Under the pieces are notes generated by a model. The model did no database searches. It saw only the letters and a program-made list of their open reading frames with translations, and was not told the origin of the DNA. DNA of 64,000 nt from PALSA-911 sp963839645 (lineage in GTDB: Bacteria > Pseudomonadota > Alphaproteobacteria > Acetobacterales > Acetobacteraceae), in contig CAWIVZ010000003.1 in the NCBI GenBank assembly GCA_963839645.1, forward strand, positions 186,001 through 250,000. Direction: 5' to 3'. This document shows positions 8,662-17,990 of this stretch, piece by piece; positions within the stretch are counted from its first letter, which is position 1; each line of letters begins with the position of its first letter. The position numbers and the translations under genes were made by a program.

Positions 8662-9831
8662 ATGACCGCACGCGCTGACATCGACGCCGCCCTGCAACGC
8701 GCCACCGAAACCGGCGCCGTTCCCGGCGTGGTCGCCATGGCCACCGACGGCAAGGACACGATCTACGAAGCCGCCTTCGGCGAGACATCCCTCGGCGGCG
8801 GCGCGAAGATGCGGAAGGACACGGTCTTCTGGATCGCCTCGATGACCAAGGCGATCACCGCCACCTGTTGCATGCAACTGGTCGAACAGGGCCGCCTCGG
8901 CCTCGACGACGATCTCGGCAAACTGGTGCCGGCGCTGGCTACGGCAAAGGTGCTGGCAGGCTTCGACGCCGCCGGCAAGCCGATCCTGCGCCCGGCCAAA
9001 ACCGCCATCACGCTGCGCCGCCTGCTCACCCACACCGCCGGCTTCGCCTACGACATGTGGAACGCCGACATGCTGGCCTATTCCAAGGCCGTGCCGATGC
9101 CGCGCCACGAAACCTTCATCAAGCCGGAGGACTGCCTGCCGCTGGCCTTCGACCCCGGCACGCGCTGGGCCTACGGCGTCAATATCGACTGGGCGGGCAA
9201 GGCCCTCGAAGCGGTCACCGGCCAGAGCCTCGACGCCTACATGCAGGAACATGTCTGCCAGCCGCTCGGCATGGCCTCCACCGGCTACCGCCTGCGCCCG
9301 GAGATCAGCGCCCGCCTCGCCGGCATGCACCAGCGCGCGCCCGACGGGAAGCTGGCCCCCACCGCCTACGACCCGCCAATGGACCCCGCCACCTTCCTCG
9401 GCGGCGGCGGCCTGTACGGCTCCCCCGGCGACTACATCCGCTTCATCCGCATGATGTTGAACAAGGGCACGCTGGACGGCGTGCAGGTGCTGAAGCCGGA
9501 AACCGTCGCGCTGATGGGCCAGAACCACATGGGCGAGCTGAACGTGGAGGTGATGCACACCGCCATCCCCAATTTGTCCAACACCGCCGATTTCTGGCCT
9601 GGCATGACGAAGAAATGGGGCCTCAGCTTCCTGATCAACACGCAGGACGTCCCCGGCGGCCGCTCCGCCGGCAGCCTGTGCTGGGGCGGCCTGCGCAACA
9701 CCTATTTCTGGATCGACCCGAAGCGCGGCGTCGGCGGCACCATCATGACCCAGATCCTGCCCTGGGCCGATCCCACCGTGCTCGGCCTGTACGACGCCCT
9801 GGAGCACGGCGTCTACCGCATGATCGGTTGA
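8662..9831 (+). CDS. Serine hydrolase, class C beta-lactamase-like
   Basis: Hydrolase or esterase of 389 residues in the beta-lactamase/EstB fold. The nucleophile motif SxxK is S60-M-T-K63, and a Tyr-containing second motif lies in WAYGVNIDW. LLTHTAGFAYD is the usual conserved loop. No signal peptide is seen, which favours a cytoplasmic esterase over a secreted beta-lactamase. The ribosome site GAGGGAA precedes ATG 8662. It sits 19 bases after DUF6166 in the same direction. Confidence 0.87.
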   Translation: MTARADIDAALQRATETGAVPGVVAMATDGKDTIYEAAFGETSLGGGAKMRKDTVFWIASMTKAITATCCMQLVEQGRLGLDDDLGKLVPALATAKVLAGFDAAGKPILRPAKTAITLRRLLTHTAGFAYDMWNADMLAYSKAVPMPRHETFIKPEDCLPLAFDPGTRWAYGVNIDWAGKALEAVTGQSLDAYMQEHVCQPLGMASTGYRLRPEISARLAGMHQRAPDGKLAPTAYDPPMDPATFLGGGGLYGSPGDYIRFIRMMLNKGTLDGVQVLKPETVALMGQNHMGELNVEVMHTAIPNLSNTADFWPGMTKKWGLSFLINTQDVPGGRSAGSLCWGGLRNTYFWIDPKRGVGGTIMTQILPWADPTVLGLYDALEHGVYRMIG

Positions 9832-9878
9832 GAATAATTTCGCATCCCGTTAGGCTCGGAGGCGATAGGGAGGGTGAA

Positions 9879-10691
9879 ATGAACACCGACCGCATGTCCA
9901 GGCGCCAGCTTGCCTTCCGCGCCGATTTCCGCGCCAAGATCGCCCGCGCCTATTCCGGCCCGCTGCATGTCGCGCTCATCATGGCGATCGGCTTTGCCAC
10001 CATCTTCTATTGCGTCCGCCAGCTCGGCCATCCCGCCTGGTACGAATGGCTGGTGATCCCGGTCGCCTTCTGCGTCTCCAACGTGTTCGAGTGGTGGATC
10101 CACAAATACATCATGCACCGCCCGGTGCGCGGCGGCATGGGCATCTACAAGCGCCACGTGCTGGCGCACCACCAGTTCTTCACCGACGCCGAACCGACGA
10201 TCGACAGCCTGCGCGATTTCCGCATCGTCTTCTTCCCGCCCTATGCGCTGGTCGCCTTCATCTGCCTCTCCATCCCGCCGGCGCTGGTCCTGAATCTGCT
10301 CGGCCTGCCCGACGCCGGCTGGCTGGTGCTGATCACCAACGTCGCGCTCTATCTGAACTACGAGTTGTTCCACTATTGCTGCCATGTGAAGGACGACAGC
10401 CTGGTCCGCCACATCCCGCTGGTGAACTCCATCCGCCGCCACCACATCGCCCACCACAACCCGGCGATCATGATGGAGCGCAACTTCAACCTGACCTACC
10501 CCGTCGCCGACTGGTTCTTCGGCACGTCGGACCTGAAATGCGGCCTGCTCGCCCACATCTTCAACGGCTACGACACCGGCAACGTGATGGTGAATTTGAA
10601 AAAGGTCCGCCACTCCGTGGACGACGTCAGGGCCGGCCAGATCCGGGCCGGCCAGATCCGCGTTGGCCAAATCAGCGTTGGGGCGGAATAG
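9879..10691 (+). CDS. Sterol desaturase / fatty acid hydroxylase superfamily membrane protein
   Basis: Integral-membrane di-iron oxygenase family, 270 residues. Histidine boxes are HKYIMH, HVLAHHQFF, HYCCH and HHIAHHN, interleaved with hydrophobic segments at roughly residues 30-50, 58-75, 115-140 and 145-165. ATG 9879 follows GGGAGGG. The C-terminus ends in short tandem repeats of the type AGQIR (codons at about 10631-10675), which are unlike the rest of the family. The likely reaction is hydroxylation or desaturation of a lipid; substrate unknown. Confidence 0.85.
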   Translation: MNTDRMSRRQLAFRADFRAKIARAYSGPLHVALIMAIGFATIFYCVRQLGHPAWYEWLVIPVAFCVSNVFEWWIHKYIMHRPVRGGMGIYKRHVLAHHQFFTDAEPTIDSLRDFRIVFFPPYALVAFICLSIPPALVLNLLGLPDAGWLVLITNVALYLNYELFHYCCHVKDDSLVRHIPLVNSIRRHHIAHHNPAIMMERNFNLTYPVADWFFGTSDLKCGLLAHIFNGYDTGNVMVNLKKVRHSVDDVRAGQIRAGQIRVGQISVGAE

Positions 10692-10695
10692 CGGG

Positions 10696-10890
10696 ATGGC
10701 CGCGCCGCTTCAGGGTGAAATCAAGAAGGGCCGCGCCAGCCTGATCGGCGGCATCGCCGTGGGCATCGCCGTCCTCGTGCTGTGGGCCGCAATCGCCCGC
10801 GATCTCGGCATCGCCTCCACCGCCACGCTCATCGCCGGCCTCCTCGCCGCGATCGCCGTCGCCGCCTGGATCCGCGTCGCCGACCTCTGA
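10696..10890 (+). CDS. Small two-helix membrane protein
   Basis: Sixty-four residues with a short charged N-terminus and two predicted membrane segments (LIGGIAVGIAVLVLWAA and TATLIAGLLAAIAVAAWI). ATG 10696 lies four bases after the preceding stop, so it is probably coupled to the hydroxylase. No family is recognised. Confidence 0.6.
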   Translation: MAAPLQGEIKKGRASLIGGIAVGIAVLVLWAAIARDLGIASTATLIAGLLAAIAVAAWIRVADL

Positions 10891-10897
10891 TCCCTGC

Positions 10898-11788
10898 TCA
10901 GTTCGCCAGCATCGCCTTGGCGAACAGGGCCGTGTTGTGGCGGAACATCCGCAAATAGGTCGGCGCCGGGCCGTCCGGCGCCGACAGCGCGTCCGAGTAA
11001 ACCGCCGGCCCCAGCACCGCGCCGGTTTCCCGCGCGATCATCTCCGCCAGGCGCGGGCTGGTCATGTTTTCCACGAACACCGCCTTGATCCCCTCCGCCC
11101 GGATCAGCTTCACCAGCGCCGCGATCTGCTGCGCCGACGGCTCGGCCTCGGTATCGATCCCCTCGATGCCATGAAACTCGATCCCGTAGCGCGCCCCGTA
11201 ATAATGGAATGCGTCATGGCTGGTCAGGATCTTCCGCTTTTCCGCCGCCACGCCGGCCAATTGTTGCTCGATCCAGGTTCCGGTGGACACGATCGCCGCT
11301 ACATAGTCCCGCGCCCTGTCCCGATAGTATTCGGCCCGCCCGGGATCGGCCACGGACAACCCATCGGCGATGTTGCGAGCGTAGATCACCCCGTTCGCCG
11401 GGTCCTGCCACGCATGCGGGTCGACCCCATCTTTCATTCTGCGCGGCACAACCCCGGCGCTGGCGGTCACGATCGTCGCGCTCGTTCCGGCGGCCTGCAA
11501 CAGCCGCTCCATCCACCCCTCCATGCTCAGCCCGTTCATCACCACCAGCCCGGCATCCCGCAGGCTACGCAAATCCGATGGCCGGGGCTGATAGACATGG
11601 GCATCGCCATCCGTGGGAACCAGGGATTTCACCGCAACTCCCGGTCCGCCGATCTGGCGGGCCATGTCCGCCAGGATGGAAAACGTCACGACCACCTGAA
11701 TCGGCTGCGCCGCGATGGCGGGACCAGGGGAGGCGCTCACGCCACCGAGGACGGCGCCGGCCGTGAGAAGAAACGAGCGGCGGTGCAT
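10898..11788 (-). CDS. Zinc ABC transporter substrate-binding protein (ZnuA-like)
   Basis: Periplasmic metal-binding protein of 296 residues in cluster A-I. It has a twin-arginine-like or Sec signal (HRRSFLLTAGAVLGG). Metal ligands are likely H64 (DAHVYQP), H125 (DPHAWQDP) and H191 (SHDAFHYYG), with an Asp in the YSDAL segment. The long His-rich loop of enterobacterial ZnuA is absent. A Zur-type palindrome 27-43 bases upstream shows that it answers to zinc limitation. No permease or ATPase gene is adjacent, so it must work with components encoded elsewhere. It converges with the small membrane gene (7-base gap). Confidence 0.9.
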   Translation of the reverse strand: MHRRSFLLTAGAVLGGVSASPGPAIAAQPIQVVVTFSILADMARQIGGPGVAVKSLVPTDGDAHVYQPRPSDLRSLRDAGLVVMNGLSMEGWMERLLQAAGTSATIVTASAGVVPRRMKDGVDPHAWQDPANGVIYARNIADGLSVADPGRAEYYRDRARDYVAAIVSTGTWIEQQLAGVAAEKRKILTSHDAFHYYGARYGIEFHGIEGIDTEAEPSAQQIAALVKLIRAEGIKAVFVENMTSPRLAEMIARETGAVLGPAVYSDALSAPDGPAPTYLRMFRHNTALFAKAMLAN

Positions 11789-11814
11789 GGGCGTCTCCTG
11801 AGCGTAATCATGTG

Positions 11815-11831
11815 ATGTTATAATATAACAT
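11815..11831. promoter_or_regulatory. Zur box
   Basis: Perfect palindrome ATGTTATA-A-TATAACAT, eight-base arms around a single A, matching the core of known proteobacterial Zur operators (TGTTATANTATAACA). It lies just upstream of the zinc-binding protein gene on the minus strand. When loaded with zinc, Zur should bind and repress. Confidence 0.9.
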
Positions 11832-11990
11832 TACCTGATTACCGCGCGCGTCCCGGCAGGTCAAATCACCGCCAGGCCACGCGCCCGCACCCGGCATCGG
11901 GCGGAATACCGGTGGCCGCGCCTACAGAGTTAAGGCTCGACTTTGTTGCAGAGTCGGGGTAATCGGAAGGCGCAAAAAAAGGAGTGCTCG

Positions 11991-12470
11991 ATGGGCGACT
12001 TTATGCGGGAAGACGATCATTTCATCGGTAGCCTGCTCGAGGTTTTCAATCTCCGTTTTGCGCCGCCCAGCGGCCTGGGCCCCGACTATTTCGGCGGGAT
12101 CGACGAAATGGTCGCGCTGCAAAAGGAATTCGAGGTCTTCAAGGCCGGCCGGTCGTTTCGTGACAGCGCCGCGGTGCTCAATATGTGCGGCATGTACAAT
12201 CCACGCGCCCGGAACCGGTGGTACCGCTATCTCGAGCAATTCAGCCGATACGCCTCCAATGTCGAAGGCCAGAATGGCGATGTATGCATCGTCCACGCGC
12301 TGATCGCCAACCTGACTTCGGCCAAGCCGCTGCCGGTCCATTTCAAGGCGCACGACGCGCGTGGGCCCGGCGCGGGCCGCATCCTGGTGCACCATGGCGC
12401 GAAGCCATTATTCTATCTCGACCAGGAATACCTGGAGATTTCGCTGCCGATGAAACCTCAGGGAACGTAG
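11991..12470 (+). CDS. Hypothetical protein
   Basis: A 159-residue, apparently soluble protein. ATG 11991 has GGAG eight bases upstream after an A-rich stretch. It is rich in aromatic and charged residues (RNRWYRYLEQFSRYASN in the middle, LFYLDQEYLEISLPM at the end). No family is recognised. It is 72 bases upstream of, and in the same frame as, a methyltransferase gene, so the two may be cotranscribed. It faces away from the Zur-controlled gene; the Zur box is 160 bases from its start. Confidence 0.6.
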   Translation: MGDFMREDDHFIGSLLEVFNLRFAPPSGLGPDYFGGIDEMVALQKEFEVFKAGRSFRDSAAVLNMCGMYNPRARNRWYRYLEQFSRYASNVEGQNGDVCIVHALIANLTSAKPLPVHFKAHDARGPGAGRILVHHGAKPLFYLDQEYLEISLPMKPQGT

Positions 12471-12542
12471 AGGGGGCCCAGGAACCTGACCGCGACAGCT
12501 GGCTTTCCTGTTGCCGACCCATCGCCCGTTGCCGACTTATCG

Positions 12543-13205
12543 ATGGACGGCGTCTATGCCGCGATCGCATCCTATTACACCGGCAAGATCGTCAAACACG
12601 GCATCTCCCCAGCCGGGGTGGACTGGGCATGCGTGCCGACCCAGGAACTGCGTTTCGTTCAACTCCTGAAGCTCTGCGATTTCTCGGCGCCGTTCGCCTT
12701 GAACGACCTGGGTTGTGGATATGGCGCCCTGCGGAGCTTTCTCGCCCACCGTCATGCCCACGCAGCCATCGACTATCTGGGTATCGATCTGTCCGGCGCC
12801 ATGATCCGCCGCGCCCGGCGGCGTTGGCGCGGCGATGCCTCGGCACGGTTCGTCCACGGATGCACCGCTCCGCGGGTTGCCGACTATTCGGTCGCCAGCG
12901 GAATATTCAACGTGCGGCAGGACCAGCCACCCGAGCTTTGGGAACGCTTCGTGATACGGACCCTGAGCCAGTTGCACGCGACGAGCCGGCGCGGCTTCGC
13001 GGTGAATTTCATGTCCTTGCCCGCCGCCGGCCAGCCGGCGCGGCCAGGCGTCTACCAGACCGCGCCCGAGCCCTGGGTCCGCTGGTGCGAGCGCGAGTTG
13101 GGCGCAACCGTCGACATCGTGGCAGGATACGGCATGCGGGAATTCACGCTGCTGGTCCGTCCGGCTGTCCAACCGGCACCGCCATCGGCGGGTGCGGATC
13201 GATAA
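12543..13205 (+). CDS. Class I SAM-dependent methyltransferase
   Basis: A 220-residue protein with a class I SAM-binding fold. Motif I is LNDLGCGYGAL, and the acidic residue of motif II is in YLGIDLSGAMIRRA. A later motif (VASGIFNVR) matches motif IV of small-molecule methyltransferases. The frame is open upstream to the previous stop but ATG 12543 is the first ATG. Its last 62 bases overlap the 3' end of the convergent cyclase gene. Acceptor unknown. Confidence 0.82.
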   Translation: MDGVYAAIASYYTGKIVKHGISPAGVDWACVPTQELRFVQLLKLCDFSAPFALNDLGCGYGALRSFLAHRHAHAAIDYLGIDLSGAMIRRARRRWRGDASARFVHGCTAPRVADYSVASGIFNVRQDQPPELWERFVIRTLSQLHATSRRGFAVNFMSLPAAGQPARPGVYQTAPEPWVRWCERELGATVDIVAGYGMREFTLLVRPAVQPAPPSAGADR

Positions 13206-16200
13206 CGCCCTCCGATAGCATCATCCGGGCCCGGGTCAGCAACGGCGCATAGATATCGGCACCCGTCAGGCGGATCAGTTCCTCGGCCTGCCCCAACAGG
13301 ATCCCGGCCTCCTCGCTGGCGGACGGGCCCGATCTTCCGGCCATGGCAAGGGCATGGATGATCAGAGCCCGGGATTCCGGCAGCCGCGCGTTGCGTTGGC
13401 GCGCCAGGTCGACCGTCCTCCGCGCCGTCTCGATGGCCAGGTCGTACTGCGCTGCCTGGTAATGGCAATCGGCGAGGATAGCCAGCATCTCACCTTCATA
13501 GTTCAGGGCGACCCAGCCTTCGTGCATCACGGCCAGGCCGGCGCGCAGGTCCTGCTCGGCGCCAGCGAAATCCCGCGCCAGACTTTTCCAGATTCCAGCG
13601 CAGGCATAGGCGTACACCCGCAGGTAGGGGCTGCCATGACGCCTGGCGATTTCGCCGACATGGTCGGCGTGAAGCCGCGCAAGTCGTGCGTCGCCGCGAT
13701 ACCAGGCCATGTCGACATAACCGAGATGGGCGATGAACTGCACGGTTGGATCGATCAGCTTCGGGTCGATCGCCAGCATTTCATCCAGGCATCGCTGTGC
13801 CTCTTCCATGCGGCCGAGCCGGCTGAGGATGCGTCCACGCAGGCTCAGGACCCAATGCGCGACGCTGAAGCCGAGAAATTCGTGATGCGCACTATCGACA
13901 TGCGTCATGCCTGCCATGGCTGAATCGTTCGCCGCCAGCGCTTCGCGCCACAGCCCGGCCCATCCGAGAGCCTGACTGAGCGATGCATTCAATATCACGG
14001 TGTGGCCGGCGCCTCTGGTGGACGAAAGCATCGCCAACGCGTGCCGGACCCGTTCGACATAGGCATCCGCGGGGCCGCCGGCGGCACCGAGGATGCGCGC
14101 CTCGGCGAACAGCAGGAGCGGGATCATGCTGTCGTCGGTTTCCCGCGCCCAGCCGAGCGCTTCCTGAATGAACGGCTGGGCTTCCTCGCTCGCCATGCCT
14201 TCGCGCCAGCCGAGAAAGGCGATTTGCCCGCTGGCCATGATGCGCAACGGATCGCTTTCGCGGGAGCGCGGCTGGTCGCGCAGCAGCTGGCGCACCTTGT
14301 GCCATTGCCGGACGGCCTGGGCCGAGCTTGTTCGCCCCACCCAGCTTGCGGCTCGCGCGCCATAATGCGCGGCACCCAGGAACCGCCCAGCCGATTCATA
14401 ATGATATGCCAACAAACCTGCGAACTCGTCCAGCCTGTCGCGGTAATAGTCCTCCAGGGCCGAGGCCACGGCCGCATGCAGCGTGGCTCGCCGGGCGCGC
14501 AGCTGGGTGTTGTAGGCAACCTCCTGGATCAGCGGGTGGCGAAATTCGTAGCCCCGTTCCCGGCTTCCCGGCTGTGATTGCGGCTGGGACTGTTCCTGCG
14601 GCCGCAACAGGCCGGCTTCGCAGAGCCGGTCAAGCGCGCCCTCCGTGACCAGCGGAGGGGTTTGCGAAATCTTCTGCAGCACGCCAAGCGGAAACTCCTT
14701 GCCCATGATCGCGCCGGTCTGCAGGACCTGCTTGTCGGTCTCGTCCAGCCGGTCGATACGTGCGCCGATCACGGCCTGCACGGTGGCCGGCAGCGCCGGG
14801 CCACCGACCGACATCCCAAGGCGGTAATCGCCGGGCCGGCCAAACAACGAACCGTTTTCGGCCAGTGACCGGATCAACTCCTCGGCGAAGAACGGGTTGC
14901 CGCCGCTGCGTTCGGCGATCCGCTGGCGGATGGCGCTCAGCTCCGGGCGCGAGCCGATCAGTTGCCCGACCAGCGCTTCGGTATCCGATGCACCGAGATC
15001 GCCAAGCGCGATCTGCTGGAAGCCAGGGTCTTGCATCCACGCTGCCGTGTAGGACGGACGGTAATTCACCACCAGCATTGCGCGCGTGCCGGCAACCACA
15101 TTTACCAGGGATGCAACGAACTCCTCGCTCGCATCGTCCAGCCAATGCAGATCCTCGATCACGATGACCGACGTCGCCGCGCCGCTGTGGCGCACCATTC
15201 GGCCGGTAATTTCCAGCAGCCTGGCGCGCCGGGCGCGCGGCTGCAGCGGCGACGGCGGATGATCGCCAAGCGGCACGCCCAAAAACTCGCATACGAGGCC
15301 CAGGTCTTCGGTGAATTCCAGGCCGATCCACTCCAGACGCTCAAGGATACGCCCGCGGGTGGTCAAGGCGCCGCCGATCGGATTGGTGCGAAAAAATAAC
15401 GAACGCAGCAACTCGCGCACCGGCTGCAGCGGCGTCGCGTGGCCATAAATCTGGGCGCGCGCCTCGAACACCGGCACCCCCCGGCCGCGGCAATGCTCGG
15501 CGAATTCATGGCAAAGCCGGCTTTTGCCCGTGCCCGGCGGGCCGGCGATGCCGATTACGCGGGCTTCCCCCGTATCGTCCGGTAAATCCCCACTGTCCGG
15601 CAGCGCCCGTTGCAGGATGGCCATCTCCTGCGCTCGGCCCCGGAACGAGGTCAGCGCCAATCCGCGGAATGCCTGGCTGGCGGCGATGGGTTTCAGGCCA
15701 ATCAGCCGGTAGATCGGCACCGGCTCGGGCACACCGCGCAGCGCGTGGGTGCCCAGCGGCGCGGTATCGCAATGCGAATGGACAAGGCGCTGGCAATCCC
15801 CGGACAGATACACCGTTCCCGGTTCGGCCAGGGTTTGCACGCGGCTCGCCAGATGGATGGTCAGGCCGTGCACGCCGCGTTCCCGGGTCAGGTCCGCCAT
15901 CGGCGCGTCGGCGACAACCTCGCCGGTGTGCAGGCCAACGCGGACCATCAGGTTGTCGCCGCCAGCTTTCCGGGAGAGCGCGGCCTGTATAGCGAGGGCG
16001 GCCTCGCAGGCCAGCAACGCATGGCCTTCCTGGGCCTGCGGTGCCCCAAACATTGCCAGGATGCCGTCCCCGAGCGTGCGGATGATGGTGCCGTCGAAGC
16101 GCTGCACCGCCTCGCACATCGCATCCACCGCGGGACGCAGCCGCTCCATTGCCTGTTCGGGATCAAGATGCGCGATCAATTCGGTGGAACTGACGATATC

Positions 16201-16434
16201 GGCGAACAGCACAGTGGCCTGCTTCAATTCCCCCCACGCCGGCGGGATGGGCGCCGGCGCGGGCGGCACGGCGGCCGCTGCGGCATCAAGCGGGGTGCCG
16301 CAATGCCCGCAGAAATGAGCGGTCGCGGAAACCGTATGGCCGCATTCCCGGCACATCAGCGGCATCTGGGCGCCGCAGTTCTCGCAGAAGCGGTTGGCGG
16401 CGGGATTCTCCAGGCTACAGGTTCGACAGCGCAT
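13144..16434 (-). CDS. Adenylate/guanylate cyclase domain protein with AAA-type ATPase and TPR region
   Basis: A 1096-residue cytoplasmic signalling protein. Two N-terminal zinc ribbons (CRTC..CENC and CREC..CGHC, residues 3-46) precede a class III cyclase domain (about 68-240). That domain has metal-binding Asp in FADIVSSTE and Asp in LGDGILAMFG, the VGLHTGEVV segment and the catalytic Arg in ASRVQ. The usual Asn of the N-x3-R motif is His (IHLASRV). An ATPase module follows (about 285-640, Walker A GPPGTGKS, Walker B-like VIVIEDLHWLDD). The remainder is TPR-like helices. It lacks a C-terminal LuxR domain. It probably couples a ligand or protein signal to nucleotide cyclisation. Monocistronic. 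Confidence 0.9.
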   Translation of the reverse strand: MRCRTCSLENPAANRFCENCGAQMPLMCRECGHTVSATAHFCGHCGTPLDAAAAAVPPAPAPIPPAWGELKQATVLFADIVSSTELIAHLDPEQAMERLRPAVDAMCEAVQRFDGTIIRTLGDGILAMFGAPQAQEGHALLACEAALAIQAALSRKAGGDNLMVRVGLHTGEVVADAPMADLTRERGVHGLTIHLASRVQTLAEPGTVYLSGDCQRLVHSHCDTAPLGTHALRGVPEPVPIYRLIGLKPIAASQAFRGLALTSFRGRAQEMAILQRALPDSGDLPDDTGEARVIGIAGPPGTGKSRLCHEFAEHCRGRGVPVFEARAQIYGHATPLQPVRELLRSLFFRTNPIGGALTTRGRILERLEWIGLEFTEDLGLVCEFLGVPLGDHPPSPLQPRARRARLLEITGRMVRHSGAATSVIVIEDLHWLDDASEEFVASLVNVVAGTRAMLVVNYRPSYTAAWMQDPGFQQIALGDLGASDTEALVGQLIGSRPELSAIRQRIAERSGGNPFFAEELIRSLAENGSLFGRPGDYRLGMSVGGPALPATVQAVIGARIDRLDETDKQVLQTGAIMGKEFPLGVLQKISQTPPLVTEGALDRLCEAGLLRPQEQSQPQSQPGSRERGYEFRHPLIQEVAYNTQLRARRATLHAAVASALEDYYRDRLDEFAGLLAYHYESAGRFLGAAHYGARAASWVGRTSSAQAVRQWHKVRQLLRDQPRSRESDPLRIMASGQIAFLGWREGMASEEAQPFIQEALGWARETDDSMIPLLLFAEARILGAAGGPADAYVERVRHALAMLSSTRGAGHTVILNASLSQALGWAGLWREALAANDSAMAGMTHVDSAHHEFLGFSVAHWVLSLRGRILSRLGRMEEAQRCLDEMLAIDPKLIDPTVQFIAHLGYVDMAWYRGDARLARLHADHVGEIARRHGSPYLRVYAYACAGIWKSLARDFAGAEQDLRAGLAVMHEGWVALNYEGEMLAILADCHYQAAQYDLAIETARRTVDLARQRNARLPESRALIIHALAMAGRSGPSASEEAGILLGQAEELIRLTGADIYAPLLTRARMMLSEGVIDPHPPMAVPVGQPDGPAA

Positions 16435-16536
16435 CGGCGTCTCGGCTCAGGAAAAGCCGATCATTACACGATTCCGGTTTCGATCCAGCGATGGGTCGGT
16501 GCTTGATTGGCCGGTTCGTGCCGGTTCCGCCGCCTG

Positions 16537-17970
16537 CTACCCCAGCTTCGCCACCCGCAGCGCATTCGTGCTGCCCGACTGCCCGAACGGCACCCCGGCG
16601 GCCACCACGATGTCGTCGCCGCGCGCCGCGAACCCCTCGCTGATCGCCGCACGGCCGGCCTTGTTCACCGCGTCCGTCATCGAATGCACCTCCGGCGCCA
16701 CCACCGCATGCACCCCCCACACCACCGCCAGCCGGCGCGCCGTCTCCAGCGACGGCGTCAGGCCCAGCACCGGCGCCTCCGGCCGCTCGCGCGCCACCCG
16801 CAGCGCCGTGCTGCCGGACGCGGTGAACGCGACGATCGTGCGCGAGCCGATCGTGTGGCAGATCTGCCGCGCGGCGGCGGCGATCGCGTCGGACGTGGCG
16901 TTGTCCGGCTCGCCCCGGCTCGTCTCGATCATGTCGCGCCAGCCCGGGTCCTGCTCCACCCGCGCGATGATGCGGTCCATGATGTTCACCGCCTCGAACG
17001 GATACTGCCCGGCCGCCGTCTCCGCCGACAGCATCACCGCGTCGGCGCCGTCGAACACCGCCGTCGCCACATCCGACGCCTCGGCCCGGGTGGGGGCGGG
17101 GGCGGTGATCATGCTCTCCAGCATCTGCGTCGCCACCACCACCGGGCGGCCAAGCTGGCGGCAGGCCCGCACGATCCGCTTCTGCGCCAGCGGCACCTCC
17201 TCGGGCGGCAATTCCACGCCCAGATCGCCGCGCGCCACCATCACCGCGTCCGACAGCGCCAGGATCGGGTCCAGGTTGTCCAGCGCCTGCGGCTTTTCCA
17301 TCTTGGTCATGATCCAGGCCCGTCCGGCGGCGATCGCCTTGGCCTCCGCCACGTCCTCCGGCCGCTGCACGAAGGACAGGCCGATATAGTTGATCCCGTG
17401 TTCCAGAGCGAAAGCCAGGTCCGCCCGGTCCTTGGCGGTCAGCGCCGGGATCGGCAGCACCATGTCCGGCACGTTCACGCCCTTGCGGTCCGACAGCGGC
17501 CCGCCGACCACCACCTCGGTCTCCAGTCCGTCGCGCCGCTTGCGCACCACGCGCAGCCGCAGCTTGCCGTCGTCCAGCAATAGCGTGGTCCCGATGCCGG
17601 CGGCCTCGATGATCTCCGGATGCGGCAGGTTCACCCGCGTCGTATCGCCCGGCGTCGCGTTCAGATCCAGCCGGAACGACTTCCCGGTCTGCAGATGCAC
17701 CCGCCCGCCGCCGAACGCGCCGACGCGCAGCTTCGGCCCCTGCACATCCGCCAGTATCCCGATCGGGCGCTCGAACCGGTCCTCCAGCTCCCGGATCAGC
17801 CGCACCCGCATCGCATGGTCCTCATGCGTGCCGTGGGAGAAATTCAGCCGGAACACGTCCGCCCCGCCCTGGAACAGCCGCGCCAGCACGTCCGCCGTGG
17901 AGGACGCCGGCCCCAGCGTGGCGATGATCTTCGTCCGGCGGCGGCGGCGTATCTTAATGCGAGGGGGCAT
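16537..17970 (-). CDS. pyk: Pyruvate kinase
   Basis: Converts phosphoenolpyruvate and ADP to pyruvate and ATP. The 477-residue protein has KIIATLGPAS, FRLNFSHG, the active-site MTKMEKPQALDN, ARGDLGVELP and a complete C-terminal regulatory-type domain (FTASGSTALRVARERP). ATG 17970 is chosen because AAGGA lies six bases upstream; a TTG two codons earlier has no better site. It is 20 bases downstream of the glycerate kinase gene, forming a two-gene operon for glycerate use. Confidence 0.95.
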   Translation of the reverse strand: MPPRIKIRRRRRTKIIATLGPASSTADVLARLFQGGADVFRLNFSHGTHEDHAMRVRLIRELEDRFERPIGILADVQGPKLRVGAFGGGRVHLQTGKSFRLDLNATPGDTTRVNLPHPEIIEAAGIGTTLLLDDGKLRLRVVRKRRDGLETEVVVGGPLSDRKGVNVPDMVLPIPALTAKDRADLAFALEHGINYIGLSFVQRPEDVAEAKAIAAGRAWIMTKMEKPQALDNLDPILALSDAVMVARGDLGVELPPEEVPLAQKRIVRACRQLGRPVVVATQMLESMITAPAPTRAEASDVATAVFDGADAVMLSAETAAGQYPFEAVNIMDRIIARVEQDPGWRDMIETSRGEPDNATSDAIAAAARQICHTIGSRTIVAFTASGSTALRVARERPEAPVLGLTPSLETARRLAVVWGVHAVVAPEVHSMTDAVNKAGRAAISEGFAARGDDIVVAAGVPFGQSGSTNALRVAKLG

Positions 17971-17990
17971 CTTCAATCCTTCGGGAAAAA

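Noticed and set aside
10898..11788. Manganese or iron specificity for the cluster A-I binding protein
   Set aside because: Ligand residues alone are ambiguous, but the Zur palindrome directly upstream favours zinc.
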